This document shows positions 26,884 to 35,577 of a stretch of DNA of 64,000 nt, piece after piece. The first letter of the stretch is position 1. Every line of letters starts with the position of its first letter. The stretch comes from Nevskiales bacterium (GTDB lineage Bacteria > Pseudomonadota > Gammaproteobacteria > Steroidobacterales > GCA-2729495): assembly GCA_011526045.1 (NCBI GenBank), contig WYBE01000075.1, forward strand, positions 21,844-85,843, in the 5' to 3' direction. The notes under the pieces are model-generated. The model ran no database searches. It had not been told where the DNA came from and saw nothing but the letters and a program-made list of their open reading frames with translations. The translations under genes and the position numbers were made by a program.

Positions 26884-27479
26884 TGTTTACCGGAATTGTC
26901 CAGGCGGTCGGCACGGTTGCCGCACTCGTGCATCGCGGTGGCGACGTGAGCCTGCTGATCGACACGGACCGCCTGCCCCCGGAGCGACTCGTGCCGGGCG
27001 CCAGCGTCGCGGTCAACGGGGTCTGCCTCACGGTGACGCATCACGAGGCGGGCCGCGCGGGCTTCGATGTGTCGGGCGAGACACTGGCCCTGACGACACT
27101 CGGGCAACTCGCCGCAGGCACGCGCGTCAATCTCGAGCCTGCGCTGACCCTGAGCGAGCCACTTGGCGGGCACCTGGTGTCCGGGCATGTGGATGGCGTG
27201 GGGGAGGTGACTGCGATCGAGCCGGATGCCCGCTCGACCCGAGTCGTGTTTCGGTTGCCGGTGGCGCTGTCGCGCTACGTCGCGAAAAAGGGTTCGATCT
27301 GCGTGGACGGCGTCAGCCTGACCAGCAACGAGGTGCGGGAGGACGAGTTTGGCGTCAACCTGGTCCCGCATACGTTGCAGAGCACCATCATGGACGGTTA
27401 CCGGACCGGCACCCGGGTCAATGTCGAAGTCGATCTCATCGCCCGTTATCTGGAGCGCCTGCTCGGGGAGCAGGCCTGA
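26883..27479 (+). CDS. ribE: RibE, riboflavin synthase alpha chain
   Basis: 198 aa. Dismutes two 6,7-dimethyl-8-ribityllumazines to riboflavin. Two homologous lumazine-binding barrels: the first begins [10 protein letters not shown] and contains SVAVNGVCLTV, the second contains SICVDGVSLTSNEV. Tandem ATGATG at 26880-26885 leaves two possible starts one codon apart. The second is chosen because it gives the invariant MFTGIV start; the first would overlap the ribD stop as ATGA. Confidence 0.95.
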   Translation: MFTGIVQAVGTVAALVHRGGDVSLLIDTDRLPPERLVPGASVAVNGVCLTVTHHEAGRAGFDVSGETLALTTLGQLAAGTRVNLEPALTLSEPLGGHLVSGHVDGVGEVTAIEPDARSTRVVFRLPVALSRYVAKKGSICVDGVSLTSNEVREDEFGVNLVPHTLQSTIMDGYRTGTRVNVEVDLIARYLERLLGEQA

Positions 27480-27515
27480 GCGGCCGGCGGTCGCCTGGCT
27501 GAGGAACTCGAAATC

Positions 27516-28655
27516 ATGTCCGATACCGCGAGAGACACCAGCGTCGCATTCAGCGATACCCGCGAGATCATCGCCGACATCCGCGATGGGCGCATGGTCA
27601 TCATCGTCGATGACGAGGATCGCGAGAACGAGGGCGACCTGGTCATGGCAGCGGCCAAGGTTCGGCCGGAGGACATCAATTACATGGCCCGCTTCGGGCG
27701 TGGCCTGATCTGTCTTACGCTGGCCCGCAGCCGTTGCCAGCAATTGCGCCTGCCCCTGATGGTCAGCGGTACGGACGAAGATCAGGCGACAAATTTCACC
27801 GTGTCCATCGAGGCGGCCGAGGGAGTGACCACCGGGATCTCGGCGCACGACCGCGCGCGCACCATTCGTGTCGCGGTGGCTCCCGAGGCGAGGCCCGAGG
27901 ATCTGCGACAACCGGGGCATGTCTTTCCCCTGATGGCCCAGCCGGGCGGGGTTCTCACCCGTGCCGGTCATACAGAGGCGGGTTGCGACCTGGCGCGTCT
28001 CGCGGGGCTGGAGCCCGCGGCCGTGATCGTCGAAATCCTCAACGAGGACGGCACGATGGCCCGCAGGCCGCAGCTGGAGTCCTTTGCGCGCCAGCACGGC
28101 CTGAAGATCGGCAGCATCGCCGATCTCATCCGCTTTCGTCTGCAGCACGAGGTGTCGGTGGAGCGGATTTCCGAGCAGACGGTCGAGACCGGGCTTGGCC
28201 CCTTCCGGCTGTATTGCTTCGAGGACCACGTCAACCGCAATGTCCACCTGGCGCTGGTTCATGGTGATCTCACGAACACGGTGCCGCCGCTGGTGCGCGT
28301 GCACGTACAGGACACTCTCGGTGACGTGATCGGCGTGCAAAGTGCCCGCCTCGGCTGGCCGCTGCGCTCGGCAATGCGCCGGATCGCCGCAGCGGGAGCA
28401 GGCGTGGTCGTACTGCTGCGTTATCCGGAGAGCCCGCGCCAGCTGGTGGCGGCGGTGCGCTCGCTCGGCGCCTCGACGCCGGAGGAGGGTGGACGCAGGG
28501 AGCATGTGGCGGTGCTGCGAACCTTCGGCACCGGGGCGCAGATACTGCGCGATCTCGGCGTCACCCGCATGCGCGTGCTCAGCGCGCCGAAACAGATGCA
28601 CGCGATTTCCGGCTTCGGTCTGGAAGTAGTAGAGTACGTCGACGATCCGGATTGA
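27516..28655 (+). CDS. ribBA: RibB with degenerate RibA-like domain (RibBX type)
   Basis: 379 aa. The N-terminal half is a normal 3,4-dihydroxy-2-butanone-4-phosphate synthase (DDEDRENEGDLV, HTEAGCDLARLAGL), using ribulose-5-phosphate. The C-terminal half has the GTP cyclohydrolase II fold (RVHVQDTLGDVIG) but lacks all three zinc Cys of RibA: the C-L-T-G-D and L-R-C-D-C segments read T-L-G-D and Q-S-A-R-L. It should therefore not have GTP cyclohydrolase II activity, matching the proteobacterial RibBX variant. A separate RibA must exist elsewhere. SD GAGGAA at 27501-27506. Confidence 0.93.
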   Translation: MSDTARDTSVAFSDTREIIADIRDGRMVIIVDDEDRENEGDLVMAAAKVRPEDINYMARFGRGLICLTLARSRCQQLRLPLMVSGTDEDQATNFTVSIEAAEGVTTGISAHDRARTIRVAVAPEARPEDLRQPGHVFPLMAQPGGVLTRAGHTEAGCDLARLAGLEPAAVIVEILNEDGTMARRPQLESFARQHGLKIGSIADLIRFRLQHEVSVERISEQTVETGLGPFRLYCFEDHVNRNVHLALVHGDLTNTVPPLVRVHVQDTLGDVIGVQSARLGWPLRSAMRRIAAAGAGVVVLLRYPESPRQLVAAVRSLGASTPEEGGRREHVAVLRTFGTGAQILRDLGVTRMRVLSAPKQMHAISGFGLEVVEYVDDPD

Positions 28656-28674
28656 CGACACCCCCAAACTCATC

Positions 28675-29142
28675 ATGCGCATTCTCGAAGGACAGCTCAA
28701 CGTGAGAGACGCGAGGTTCTGCGTCCTTGCTGCGCGTTTCAATGACCGGATTGTCGAGGATCTCGTGCGCGGGGCGCTCGACGCGCTGAAGCGACACGGA
28801 GTCGAGGAGGCCGCTGTCGACCTGGTCCGCGTGCCTGGCGCGTTCGAGTTGCCGCTGGCAGCAAAGCGTGCCGCACTTACCCGACAGTACGATGGCCTGG
28901 TGGCCCTCGGTGTGGTGATCCGCGGTGCGACGCCTCATTTCGACTACGTCTGCGGCGAATGCGCTGCCGGTCTCAGGCAGGTCAGCCTCGACATGGAGAT
29001 ACCCGTCGGTTTCGGCGTGCTGACCTGCGACACCGTGGACCAGGCGGTGGAGCGCTCCGGGGTCAAGCACGGCAACAAAGGCGCTGATGCTGCGCTGGCC
29101 ACCATGGAAATGGTGAGCCTGCTGCGGCAGATCGCGCCGTAG
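28675..29142 (+). CDS. ribH: RibH, 6,7-dimethyl-8-ribityllumazine synthase
   Basis: 155 aa lumazine synthase that condenses the RibB and RibD products. It has the family strands ARFCVLAARFNDRIVEDL, VPGAFELPLAAK, LGVVIRGATPHFDYVC and PVGFGVLTCDTVDQAVERSG. It follows ribBA by 19 nt and precedes nusB by 15 nt. Likely assembles as pentamers or an icosahedral shell. Confidence 0.96.
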   Translation: MRILEGQLNVRDARFCVLAARFNDRIVEDLVRGALDALKRHGVEEAAVDLVRVPGAFELPLAAKRAALTRQYDGLVALGVVIRGATPHFDYVCGECAAGLRQVSLDMEIPVGFGVLTCDTVDQAVERSGVKHGNKGADAALATMEMVSLLRQIAP

Positions 29143-29157
29143 GGGAGTTCCCGCCTC

Positions 29158-29589
29158 ATGGCTCGCGGACGGCACGGTGCGCGCCGCCTGCTGGTGCAGG
29201 CGCTGTATCAGCGTCAGCTCGGCGGGCACAGCGGCGTCGAACTGGTCGAGCAGTTTTCGGCCAGCCGCGAGTTCCGCGGCATCGACGCCGGCTATTTCCG
29301 CACCCTGATCGGTGAGATCACTGCGTCCGAGAAGAGTCTCGATGAATTGATCGAGGCGGCGACCGACCGGCCGGTTGCGCATCTCGACCCGGTGGAGCGG
29401 GGAGTGTTGTGGGTCGGCCTGATCGAACTGCGTGACCACCCGGATGTGCCGGTGCGGGTGGTCATCGACGAGGCGGTGCAGCTCACCAAGGAGTTTGGTG
29501 CCCAGGACGGCTTCCGGTATGTGAATGCCGTGCTGGATTCCGCCGCGTCGCGATTGAGGCCCGCTGAGACCGGCATCAACGTACGCTGA
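29158..29589 (+). CDS. nusB: NusB, transcription antitermination factor
   Basis: 143 aa all-helical protein that pairs with NusE/S10 on boxA RNA of rRNA operons. It starts MARGRHGARRLLVQALYQRQ, with LIEAATDRPVAHLDPVERGV and LRDHPDVPVRVVIDEAVQLT, then FVNAVLD-like FRYVNAVLD near the end. Its place between ribH and thiL is the classic proteobacterial order. Confidence 0.96.
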   Translation: MARGRHGARRLLVQALYQRQLGGHSGVELVEQFSASREFRGIDAGYFRTLIGEITASEKSLDELIEAATDRPVAHLDPVERGVLWVGLIELRDHPDVPVRVVIDEAVQLTKEFGAQDGFRYVNAVLDSAASRLRPAETGINVR

Positions 29590-29595
29590 CGACCC

Positions 29596-30603
29596 GTGCC
29601 CGCCAAGCGCAGCCACCGTCGCACGCAGACTGGCCCGCGGCCTGCCATTTCTGCCGAGGCCAGATTGATCGAGCGGTATTTCGCGCGACCCGGGCGCGCG
29701 GGACGCTTCGTTTCGCTCGGAATCGGCGACGACGCGGCCGTGACGCGCATGCCGGCGGGATACGAGCTTGTGACCGCGACCGATACCCTCGCGGAGAGCG
29801 TACACTTTCCGCGCGGCATGCCGGCTGACGCGCTGGGCTACCGCTGTCTCGCGGTAAATCTCAGCGACCTGGCCGCGATGGGGGCCGAACCGCTCTGGGC
29901 GACGCTGGCCCTCAGCATGCCGAAGGCCGTCCCTGGCTGGTTGCAGCAGTTTTCGCGCGGATTTTTCTCGCTCGCGGATCTTCACGGCGTGGCGCTGGTC
30001 GGCGGGGACACCATACGTGGCCCCATGGTCGTCTCGGTCACCGTCCTCGGGCGCGTGAAACGCGGCGCCTTCGTCGGCCGTGCGGGTGCGCGGCCCGGTG
30101 ACGGACTGTATGTCAGCGGGCATCCGGGCGATGCGGTGGCCGGACGCCTGGCGCTGGCCGGCCGCCTGCGGGGACGGGGCGTCGCCCGGCTGCGCCGCCG
30201 CTTTTTGTTTCCCGAGCCGCGGCTGCAGGCGGGGCGGCGCCTCGCGCGCATCGCTTCCGCAATGATCGATGTCTCGGACGGCCTGCACGACGATGCCGGC
30301 AAGTTGCTGCGCGCAAGCGGATGTGGCGCCGTGCTGGATCCGCGGCACATCCCGTTGTCCCGTGATCTGCTTCGACTCGTCGGGCCGCGGGCCGGCCTCG
30401 AACTCGCGCTGACCGGTGGCGATGACTATGAACTGCTGTTCGCCCTGCCACCGTCGAGAGAGAAGCACCTCGCGCGCGTTGCCGGCCGCGTTGACTGTGC
30501 GCTCACCCGCATCGGGACCGTGACGGCCGGGCGCCGGGTGCGCTGGATGCAGGACGGAAAACCGTTTGAGTTCCGCGACCGCAGCTTTCGCCACTTCGGC
30601 TGA
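29596..30603 (+). CDS. thiL: ThiL, thiamine-monophosphate kinase
   Basis: 335 aa, ATP-dependent phosphorylation of ThMP to thiamine diphosphate. Conserved blocks: SLGIGDDAAVTRMP, TATDTLAESVHFP, YRCLAVNLSDLAAMGA, LVGGDTIRGPM and MIDVSDGLHDDA, with GDDYELLFALP at the end. The first 20 residues are basic and low-complexity; the GTG at 29596, 6 nt after nusB, is the likely start, although a start nearer SAEARLIERYF is possible. Confidence 0.94.
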   Translation: MPAKRSHRRTQTGPRPAISAEARLIERYFARPGRAGRFVSLGIGDDAAVTRMPAGYELVTATDTLAESVHFPRGMPADALGYRCLAVNLSDLAAMGAEPLWATLALSMPKAVPGWLQQFSRGFFSLADLHGVALVGGDTIRGPMVVSVTVLGRVKRGAFVGRAGARPGDGLYVSGHPGDAVAGRLALAGRLRGRGVARLRRRFLFPEPRLQAGRRLARIASAMIDVSDGLHDDAGKLLRASGCGAVLDPRHIPLSRDLLRLVGPRAGLELALTGGDDYELLFALPPSREKHLARVAGRVDCALTRIGTVTAGRRVRWMQDGKPFEFRDRSFRHFG

Positions 30604-30615
30604 ACAGGTGATGCG

Positions 30616-31113
30616 ATGAGCGGCCGTTCGAACGGCTTGCCACGCACCGTTCTGGGCAGCCCGGTCCACCTGCTTGCGTTCGGGCTCGGCGCGGGCCTGC
30701 TGCCGGTTGCGCCCGGTACCTGGGGCTCGTTGCTGGCGGTCGTCCTGTTCTGGATCACCCCGGCGCCTGCGCCGGCGCTGCAGTGGGCAGTGATTGCGGT
30801 CGCATTCGCTGCGGGTGTATGGATCTGTGGTGCGAGCGCCAGGCGCCTGGGCGTGCACGATCATCCGGGAATCGTCTTCGACGAGATGGTTGCGATGTGG
30901 GCCATACTGGCGCTGCTGCCGCGCCACGTCGCATGGAGTGCGGCGGCTTTCATCGCGTTCCGGATCATGGACATCTGGAAGCCCTGGCCGATTCGCGAGG
31001 CGGATCACAGATTCCGGGGAGGCTTCGGAATTATGCTCGACGATGTGTTGGCGGCCGCTTATGCGGCCGCGCTGTTGTCGAGCCTGCGGATACTTGCCGC
31101 GTTCCTGACCTGA
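30616..31113 (+). CDS. pgpA: PgpA, phosphatidylglycerophosphatase A
   Basis: 165 aa inner-membrane phosphatase making phosphatidylglycerol. The start region FGLGAGLLPVAPGTWGSLL and the acidic motif GVHDHPGIVFDEMVAMW are PgpA signatures; several membrane helices follow, with RIMDIWKPWPIREADHRF near the C-terminus. Last of the nrdR-to-pgpA operon; a kinase gene begins 15 nt later on the same strand. Confidence 0.95.
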   Translation: MSGRSNGLPRTVLGSPVHLLAFGLGAGLLPVAPGTWGSLLAVVLFWITPAPAPALQWAVIAVAFAAGVWICGASARRLGVHDHPGIVFDEMVAMWAILALLPRHVAWSAAAFIAFRIMDIWKPWPIREADHRFRGGFGIMLDDVLAAAYAAALLSSLRILAAFLT

Positions 31114-31127
31114 AGGGTGCACATAAC

Positions 31128-32438
31128 GTGTCCGTGGCGCAGCCTGCCCCTGACGCACGCCAGGCCATGCCGGTTCCCGAGAGGATCGGCAAGTACCTCA
31201 TCATCAATGAGATCGGCAAGGGCACCACCGGCACGATCTACCTGTCCCACGACCAGTATTTCAAGCGCGATGTCGCCATCAAGGTCTACAACGTCGTAAC
31301 GGACGAGGACCCGGATCGGGCCAGGATCGCCCGCAAGATGTTTTTCAACGAGGCACGGATCGTCGGCAAGCTGCAGCACCCGAATATCCTGCCGATTTAC
31401 GACGCGGGCGAAGAGAACGGGCAGTACTACGTCGTCATGGAGCACGTGCAGGGCGCCCGCACGCTCGCGGCGTACTGCCGGCCCGACAACCTGCTGCGGG
31501 TGGACGACGTCGTCAAGATCATCTACCAGTGCGCCCGCGCGCTGCATTATGCGCACCGGCGCGGCGTCATACACCGCGACATCAAGCCCAGCAATATCAT
31601 GCTGACGCGGGACAACGAGGTGCGCATCATCGACTTCGGTATCGCAATCCTGCGCGATGCGGACGTGTCCAAGATCGAGGGTATTGCCGGTTCGCCGAGT
31701 TACATGTCGCCGGAGCAGGTCGAGTCAGCCGAGATCACGCCCGCCTCCGACATCTACTCGCTAGGTGCGGTGATGTACGAGCTCCTGACCGGCTTCAGGC
31801 CGTTTCGGGCCAGCACCCTGTCGCGGCTTCTCAACCAGATCGTGTACGCGACGCCGCCGCCCCTGCACACGCTTCGCGACGGCATCCCGGACGAACTCGA
31901 GCAGGTCGTGATGACCGCGCTCGCGAAGACCCCTGCGGCACGGTTCGGCGACGGGGCCGAGTTTCCAGCCCGCCTCACGCGCGTCTATCAGCAGCTGCGA
32001 AACCAGTACGCCAAGGCCGACAACCAGGAGCACTTCGATCGCCTGCGGCGATTGCGGTTCTTCCACGACTTCTCCGGCGCGGAGATCTGGGAACTGCTGC
32101 GCGCCAGCGAGTGGCGCGAGTACAGCGGCGGCGATGAGATCGTTCGCGAGGGAGAAATCGACGACCGCTTCTACGTCATCGTCGACGGCAGCGTCAGTGT
32201 CGAGATGAATGGCCGTGCGGTCGGCGTCCTCGCGGGCGGCGATTGCTTTGGCGAAAGCAGTTATGTGACTGGCGTCAAGCGCAATTCAACCATTCGCGCC
32301 GACGAACCCGTCACGATCCTCAGTGTCAGCGCAACGCTGCTGGAACAGGTTTCAACGGACTGCCAGCTGCGTTTCAACAAGGTGTTCCTCCGCGCGCTGA
32401 TCCGTCGTCTGCAGGGGTCGAACGGCGCGCGGACCTGA
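31128..32438 (+). CDS. Ser/Thr protein kinase with C-terminal cyclic-nucleotide-binding domain
   Basis: 436 aa from GTG 31128. Kinase domain (about 20-285): Gly loop EIGKGTTGTIYL, Lys52 (VAIKVYN), H149-R-D151-I-K-P-S-N, D169-F-G and SPSYMSPEQ, all intact, so an active Hanks-type kinase. A cNMP-binding (Crp-like) domain follows (about 311-425), with VDGSVSVEM and a phosphate-binding cassette GDCFGESSYVTGVKRNS. No membrane segment, so it is cytosolic. The fusion suggests kinase activity gated by cAMP, cGMP or another ligand. It starts 15 nt after pgpA and may ride on that operon. Confidence 0.9.
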   Translation: MSVAQPAPDARQAMPVPERIGKYLIINEIGKGTTGTIYLSHDQYFKRDVAIKVYNVVTDEDPDRARIARKMFFNEARIVGKLQHPNILPIYDAGEENGQYYVVMEHVQGARTLAAYCRPDNLLRVDDVVKIIYQCARALHYAHRRGVIHRDIKPSNIMLTRDNEVRIIDFGIAILRDADVSKIEGIAGSPSYMSPEQVESAEITPASDIYSLGAVMYELLTGFRPFRASTLSRLLNQIVYATPPPLHTLRDGIPDELEQVVMTALAKTPAARFGDGAEFPARLTRVYQQLRNQYAKADNQEHFDRLRRLRFFHDFSGAEIWELLRASEWREYSGGDEIVREGEIDDRFYVIVDGSVSVEMNGRAVGVLAGGDCFGESSYVTGVKRNSTIRADEPVTILSVSATLLEQVSTDCQLRFNKVFLRALIRRLQGSNGART

Positions 32439-32449
32439 GGACGTTTCGC

Positions 32450-32716
32450 TCAGACGTCCCCGTCCGGCGGATCTTCGTCCGACTCGGCGAGGGATTCCGG
32501 ATCCAGAGTCTTCAGTTCGGAGCCCATCAGTGCCTGCACGCGCTGTTCGGCGTCCTGCAATGCCGACTGGCAGTCACGGCTCAGGCGGATGCCACGCTCG
32601 AATTGCTTCAGTGACTTCTCGAGAGGCAGATCACCGGCCTCGAGCTGGGTCACGATTTCCTCGAGTTCCGACAGGGCTTTCTCGAGGTCGATGCGCTGGC
32701 GCCTGGGTTCGGTCAT
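32450..32716 (-). CDS. xseB: XseB, exodeoxyribonuclease VII small subunit
   Basis: 88 aa. Accessory subunit of ExoVII (single-strand exonuclease). It reads [20 protein letters not shown], then [20 protein letters not shown], a coiled-coil pattern unique to XseB, followed by an acidic tail. It usually leads an xseB-ispA-dxs operon; here it stands alone, convergent with the kinase gene and divergent from rubrerythrin, with ispA and dxs absent. Confidence 0.95.
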   Translation of the reverse strand: MTEPRRQRIDLEKALSELEEIVTQLEAGDLPLEKSLKQFERGIRLSRDCQSALQDAEQRVQALMGSELKTLDPESLAESDEDPPDGDV

Positions 32717-32754
32717 GAGTGTGCTTGCGCGGTGCGTTCGCAGCTAAATTGGCA

Positions 32755-32766
32755 CACAGGCCTGTG
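32755..32766. promoter_or_regulatory. 12-bp perfect palindrome between xseB and rubrerythrin
   Basis: CACAGGCCTGTG lies in the 181-bp divergent intergenic region, 39 bp upstream of the xseB start. A symmetric site in this place could be an operator for either gene; no regulator can be named. Confidence 0.4.
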
Positions 32767-32810
32767 CCGGTCAATCGTGCTGCAGCCGCGTGTATAGTGC
32801 GCGGTGTTCG

Positions 32811-32839
32811 TTGACACGGGCAACCCGTGCTGACATATT
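32811..32839 (+). promoter_or_regulatory. Promoter and possible operator of the rubrerythrin operon
   Basis: Consensus -35 TTGACA (32811-32816), 17-bp spacer, -10 CATATT (32834-32839). The spacer contains the inverted repeat CACGGG-CAA-CCCGTG (32815-32829), which overlaps the -35 and is well placed for repression. Regulation by redox or metal is a guess from the gene content. Confidence 0.65.
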
Positions 32840-32897
32840 TTGGAATTAGTCTAACAAGCGTGCCGGATCAACCGGCGCGACCGTCGAGGAGAAGAAC

Positions 32898-33317
32898 GTG
32901 AAGCTGAAAGGCACCAAGACCGAAAAGAATCTCAAGGACGCGTTTGCAGGTGAATCACAGGCTAATCGCCGCTACCTGTATTTCGCGGCCAAGGCCGATG
33001 TCGAGGGTTTCAACGACGTTGCCGCCGTGTTTCGTTCCACTGCCGAAGGCGAAACAGGGCACGCGCACGGACATCTCGAGTATCTCGAGGCGGTGGGTGA
33101 CCCGGCAACCGGCCTGCCGATCGGTGCGACGGCGGCTAATCTCAAGGCGGCCATCGCCGGCGAGACTCACGAGTACACCGACATGTATCCCGGCATGGCG
33201 AAGGCCGCCCGGGACGAGGGTCTTGGAGAGATCGCCGACTGGTTCGAGACGCTCGCCAAGGCCGAGCGCTCCCATGCCAACCGTTTCCAGAAGGCGCTCG
33301 ACACCCTCGGGCACTAA
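32898..33317 (+). CDS. Rubrerythrin family protein
   Basis: 139 aa diiron protein, a likely peroxide-reducing or stress protein in the cytosol. The ferritin-like four-helix bundle has the iron ligands [44 protein letters not shown] and [12 protein letters not shown]. It lacks the C-terminal rubredoxin domain of classical rubrerythrin. GTG 32898 follows a GAGGAG ribosome site. First gene of a three-gene unit with a CCG-domain iron-sulfur protein and DUF3501, which may supply electrons and an auxiliary function. Confidence 0.93.
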   Translation: MKLKGTKTEKNLKDAFAGESQANRRYLYFAAKADVEGFNDVAAVFRSTAEGETGHAHGHLEYLEAVGDPATGLPIGATAANLKAAIAGETHEYTDMYPGMAKAARDEGLGEIADWFETLAKAERSHANRFQKALDTLGH

Positions 33318-33414
33318 GCTGAATCGTGCGGTGGCGCCGGGCGGGTGAGCCAGCGCTGGCCACAGCGGCCCGCGTGATCGCCCGCATGCGCCCCGGGGAC
33401 TGGTGTCAGGGGCG

Positions 33415-34755
33415 ATGACAGACAGCAGGCATCGCGAAGGAAGTCTCGAGGCGCCACGCCGGCATCCGCTGGCGTGGCGTTGCGACGAATTCTACGACGA
33501 GGCGCTCCTGATGAAGGAGCTCGAGCGCGTGTTCGACATCTGCCACGGGTGTCGGCGCTGTTTCAGTCTCTGCAACGCGTTTCCGACCCTGTTCGATGCC
33601 ATCGACGCCAGCGAGACCGGCGAGCTGGATGGCGTGTCGCGCAAGGTGTTCTGGGAGGTGGTAGATCACTGCTACCTCTGCGACATCTGCTTCATGACCA
33701 AGTGTCCCTACGTGCCGCCGCATCCCTGGAATGTCGACTTCCCCCACCTGATGCTGCGCGCGAAAGCGAAGCGTTTTCGCGACCAGGGCGCACCACTGCG
33801 TGATCGGCTGCTCGCGGCCACCGATACGGTCGGGGCCATAGCGGGCATCCCGGTCGTCGCCGAAGTGGTCAACGCGGTGAACCGCACGGGGGCAGGGCGG
33901 GCGCTGCTCGAGCGCGTGCTCGGTGTCGCGCGTGATGCGCCGGTGCCCCGCTATCACTCGCGCTCGGCCCGCAGCCGGATCGGAGCCGGACGTCCTGCGT
34001 CACAGCCGCACGACGCACAGGCGGGCGGTACCCGCGGCCGGGTCGTCCTGTTCACGACTTGCTATGGCAATCGCAATCTGCCCGCGATGTGCGAGGACCT
34101 GGTGGCGGTGTTCGCGCACAACGCGATCGAAGTCCGGCTGGCCGCAACGGAACGCTGCTGTGGCATGCCGAAGCTCGAACTCGGCGACCTGGAGTCGGTG
34201 GACGAGGCGCGGTCGGTCAACGTGCCGGAACTCGCGCGCTGGGTCCGCGACGGCTGGGACATCGTCGCGCCGGTGCCATCCTGCACGCTGATGTTCAAGC
34301 AGGAGTTGCCGCTCATGTTCCCGGAGGATGCGGACGTGAGGCTGGTGGCCGATGCGTTCTACGATCCCTTCGAGTACCTCGCGCTGCGTCACAAGGCCGG
34401 CCGGCTGCGCACGGATTTTCGTACCAGCCTCGGCAGCGTGGCCTACCACGTGCCATGCCATCTGCGTGTGCAGAACATTGGCCTGAAAACCAAGGAGGTG
34501 CTGGAGCTGGTACCGGACACGAAAGTGCAGGCCATCGAACGCTGCTCCGGCCATGACGGCACCTACGGGGTCAAGAGCCGGTTCCGTCAACCCTCGCTGA
34601 AAATAGCCGGGCCCGTGGTCACGCGGGTGCGCGATTCGGGTGCCACGCACCTCAGCAGCGATTGCCCGATGGCCGGCGCCCAGGTGGCCGGCGTGCTCGG
34701 GCAGGACAACTACCAGCACCCGCTGTCGCTCATGCGGCGTGCTTACGGCATCTGA
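33415..34755 (+). CDS. GlpC/heterodisulfide-reductase-related iron-sulfur protein
   Basis: 446 aa. Two [4Fe-4S] ferredoxin motifs near the N-terminus (CHGCRRCFSLCNAFP and CYLCDICFMTKCPYVPP) and two CCG-type domains (TTCYGNRNL to ERCCGMPKLELGD; YHVPCHLRVQNIG to ERCSGHDGTYG). This is the layout of GlpC and HdrB-like electron-transfer subunits. The second CCG has C-S-G in place of C-C-G. It probably passes electrons to or from the upstream rubrerythrin. ATG 33415 has AGGGG just upstream; a GTG at 33403 is an alternative. Relatives are often annotated heterodisulfide reductase-related. Confidence 0.88.
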   Translation: MTDSRHREGSLEAPRRHPLAWRCDEFYDEALLMKELERVFDICHGCRRCFSLCNAFPTLFDAIDASETGELDGVSRKVFWEVVDHCYLCDICFMTKCPYVPPHPWNVDFPHLMLRAKAKRFRDQGAPLRDRLLAATDTVGAIAGIPVVAEVVNAVNRTGAGRALLERVLGVARDAPVPRYHSRSARSRIGAGRPASQPHDAQAGGTRGRVVLFTTCYGNRNLPAMCEDLVAVFAHNAIEVRLAATERCCGMPKLELGDLESVDEARSVNVPELARWVRDGWDIVAPVPSCTLMFKQELPLMFPEDADVRLVADAFYDPFEYLALRHKAGRLRTDFRTSLGSVAYHVPCHLRVQNIGLKTKEVLELVPDTKVQAIERCSGHDGTYGVKSRFRQPSLKIAGPVVTRVRDSGATHLSSDCPMAGAQVAGVLGQDNYQHPLSLMRRAYGI

Positions 34756-34779
34756 TCGCGTGATGGAGGACGACGGCCG

Positions 34780-35364
34780 ATGCATGCGTTGAGCCCCGAC
34801 GATCTCTACAGCCTCGAGGAGTACGCGCGCCATCGCAACGAGATGCGGGCCCGGGTGATGGAGCACAAGGCTCACCGGCGTCTGCACGTCGGCGCGCATC
34901 TCACGCTGTATTTCGAAGATCGGCTGACGATTCTCTACCAGGTCCAGGAGATGCTGCGGGCCGAGCGGATCTTCGAGCCCGACGGCATCCGCGGCGAGCT
35001 CGAGGCCTACAACCCCCTGATTCCGGACGGCCGTAACTGGAAGGCGACCCTGATGATCGAGTATGCCGACCCGGCAGAGCGCGCCCGCGAGCTGCGCCGG
35101 CTGGTCGGCATCGAGCACCGGGTATGGATGCAGGTGGAGGGCCATGCGCCGGTGACCGCCATCGCCGACGAGGATCTCGAGCGCAGCAACGCTGATAAGA
35201 CCTCGGCGGTGCATTTCCTGCGGTTCGAACTCGCGCCCGGGATGATCGCGGCGCTGAAAGGCGGCACGCCATTGCGCGCGGGCGTCGATCACCCGGAGTA
35301 CAGCATCCGGCTGGATGCGGTGCCGGAGTTGTTGCGGGAGTCGCTGGTCGCGGACCTCGATTAG
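34780..35364 (+). CDS. DUF3501 family protein
   Basis: 194 aa cytosolic protein of unknown function. It starts MHALSPDDLYSLEEYARHR, with EHKAHRRLHVGAHLTLYFED, a ERIFEPDGIRGELEAYNPLI segment and late HFLRFEL and DHPEYS motifs; these are DUF3501 features. It lies 24 nt after the iron-sulfur gene, and the set rubrerythrin, CCG-type FeS protein and DUF3501 recurs in proteobacteria. That makes a role in the same peroxide or metal-related pathway likely. No catalytic site can be assigned. Confidence 0.85.
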   Translation: MHALSPDDLYSLEEYARHRNEMRARVMEHKAHRRLHVGAHLTLYFEDRLTILYQVQEMLRAERIFEPDGIRGELEAYNPLIPDGRNWKATLMIEYADPAERARELRRLVGIEHRVWMQVEGHAPVTAIADEDLERSNADKTSAVHFLRFELAPGMIAALKGGTPLRAGVDHPEYSIRLDAVPELLRESLVADLD

Positions 35365-35577
35365 GCGCCGTTCCGCGCGGCGCCAGCCCGGCACGCTACG
35401 GGTGCCGGGCCGGGATTGCATAATCGCGCAGGCGCACTAACATGCACACCGGTTGTGCGCGTTCCATCGTTGCCTGGGCGGTTCCGGCCATCCGCGGTTC
35501 CGTCGTGTCGTGGCCAATGCCCGTCGGCAGGCGAGGGCGCAGCCCCATTCATCCCAGTGCCAGCCGGTCATGCACAC

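Noticed and set aside
25995..31158. Long minus-strand open frames of 915 and 859 codons opposite the rib operon
   Set aside because: Both overlap well-supported plus-strand genes (ribD to pgpA) and show no motif; typical GC-driven shadows.
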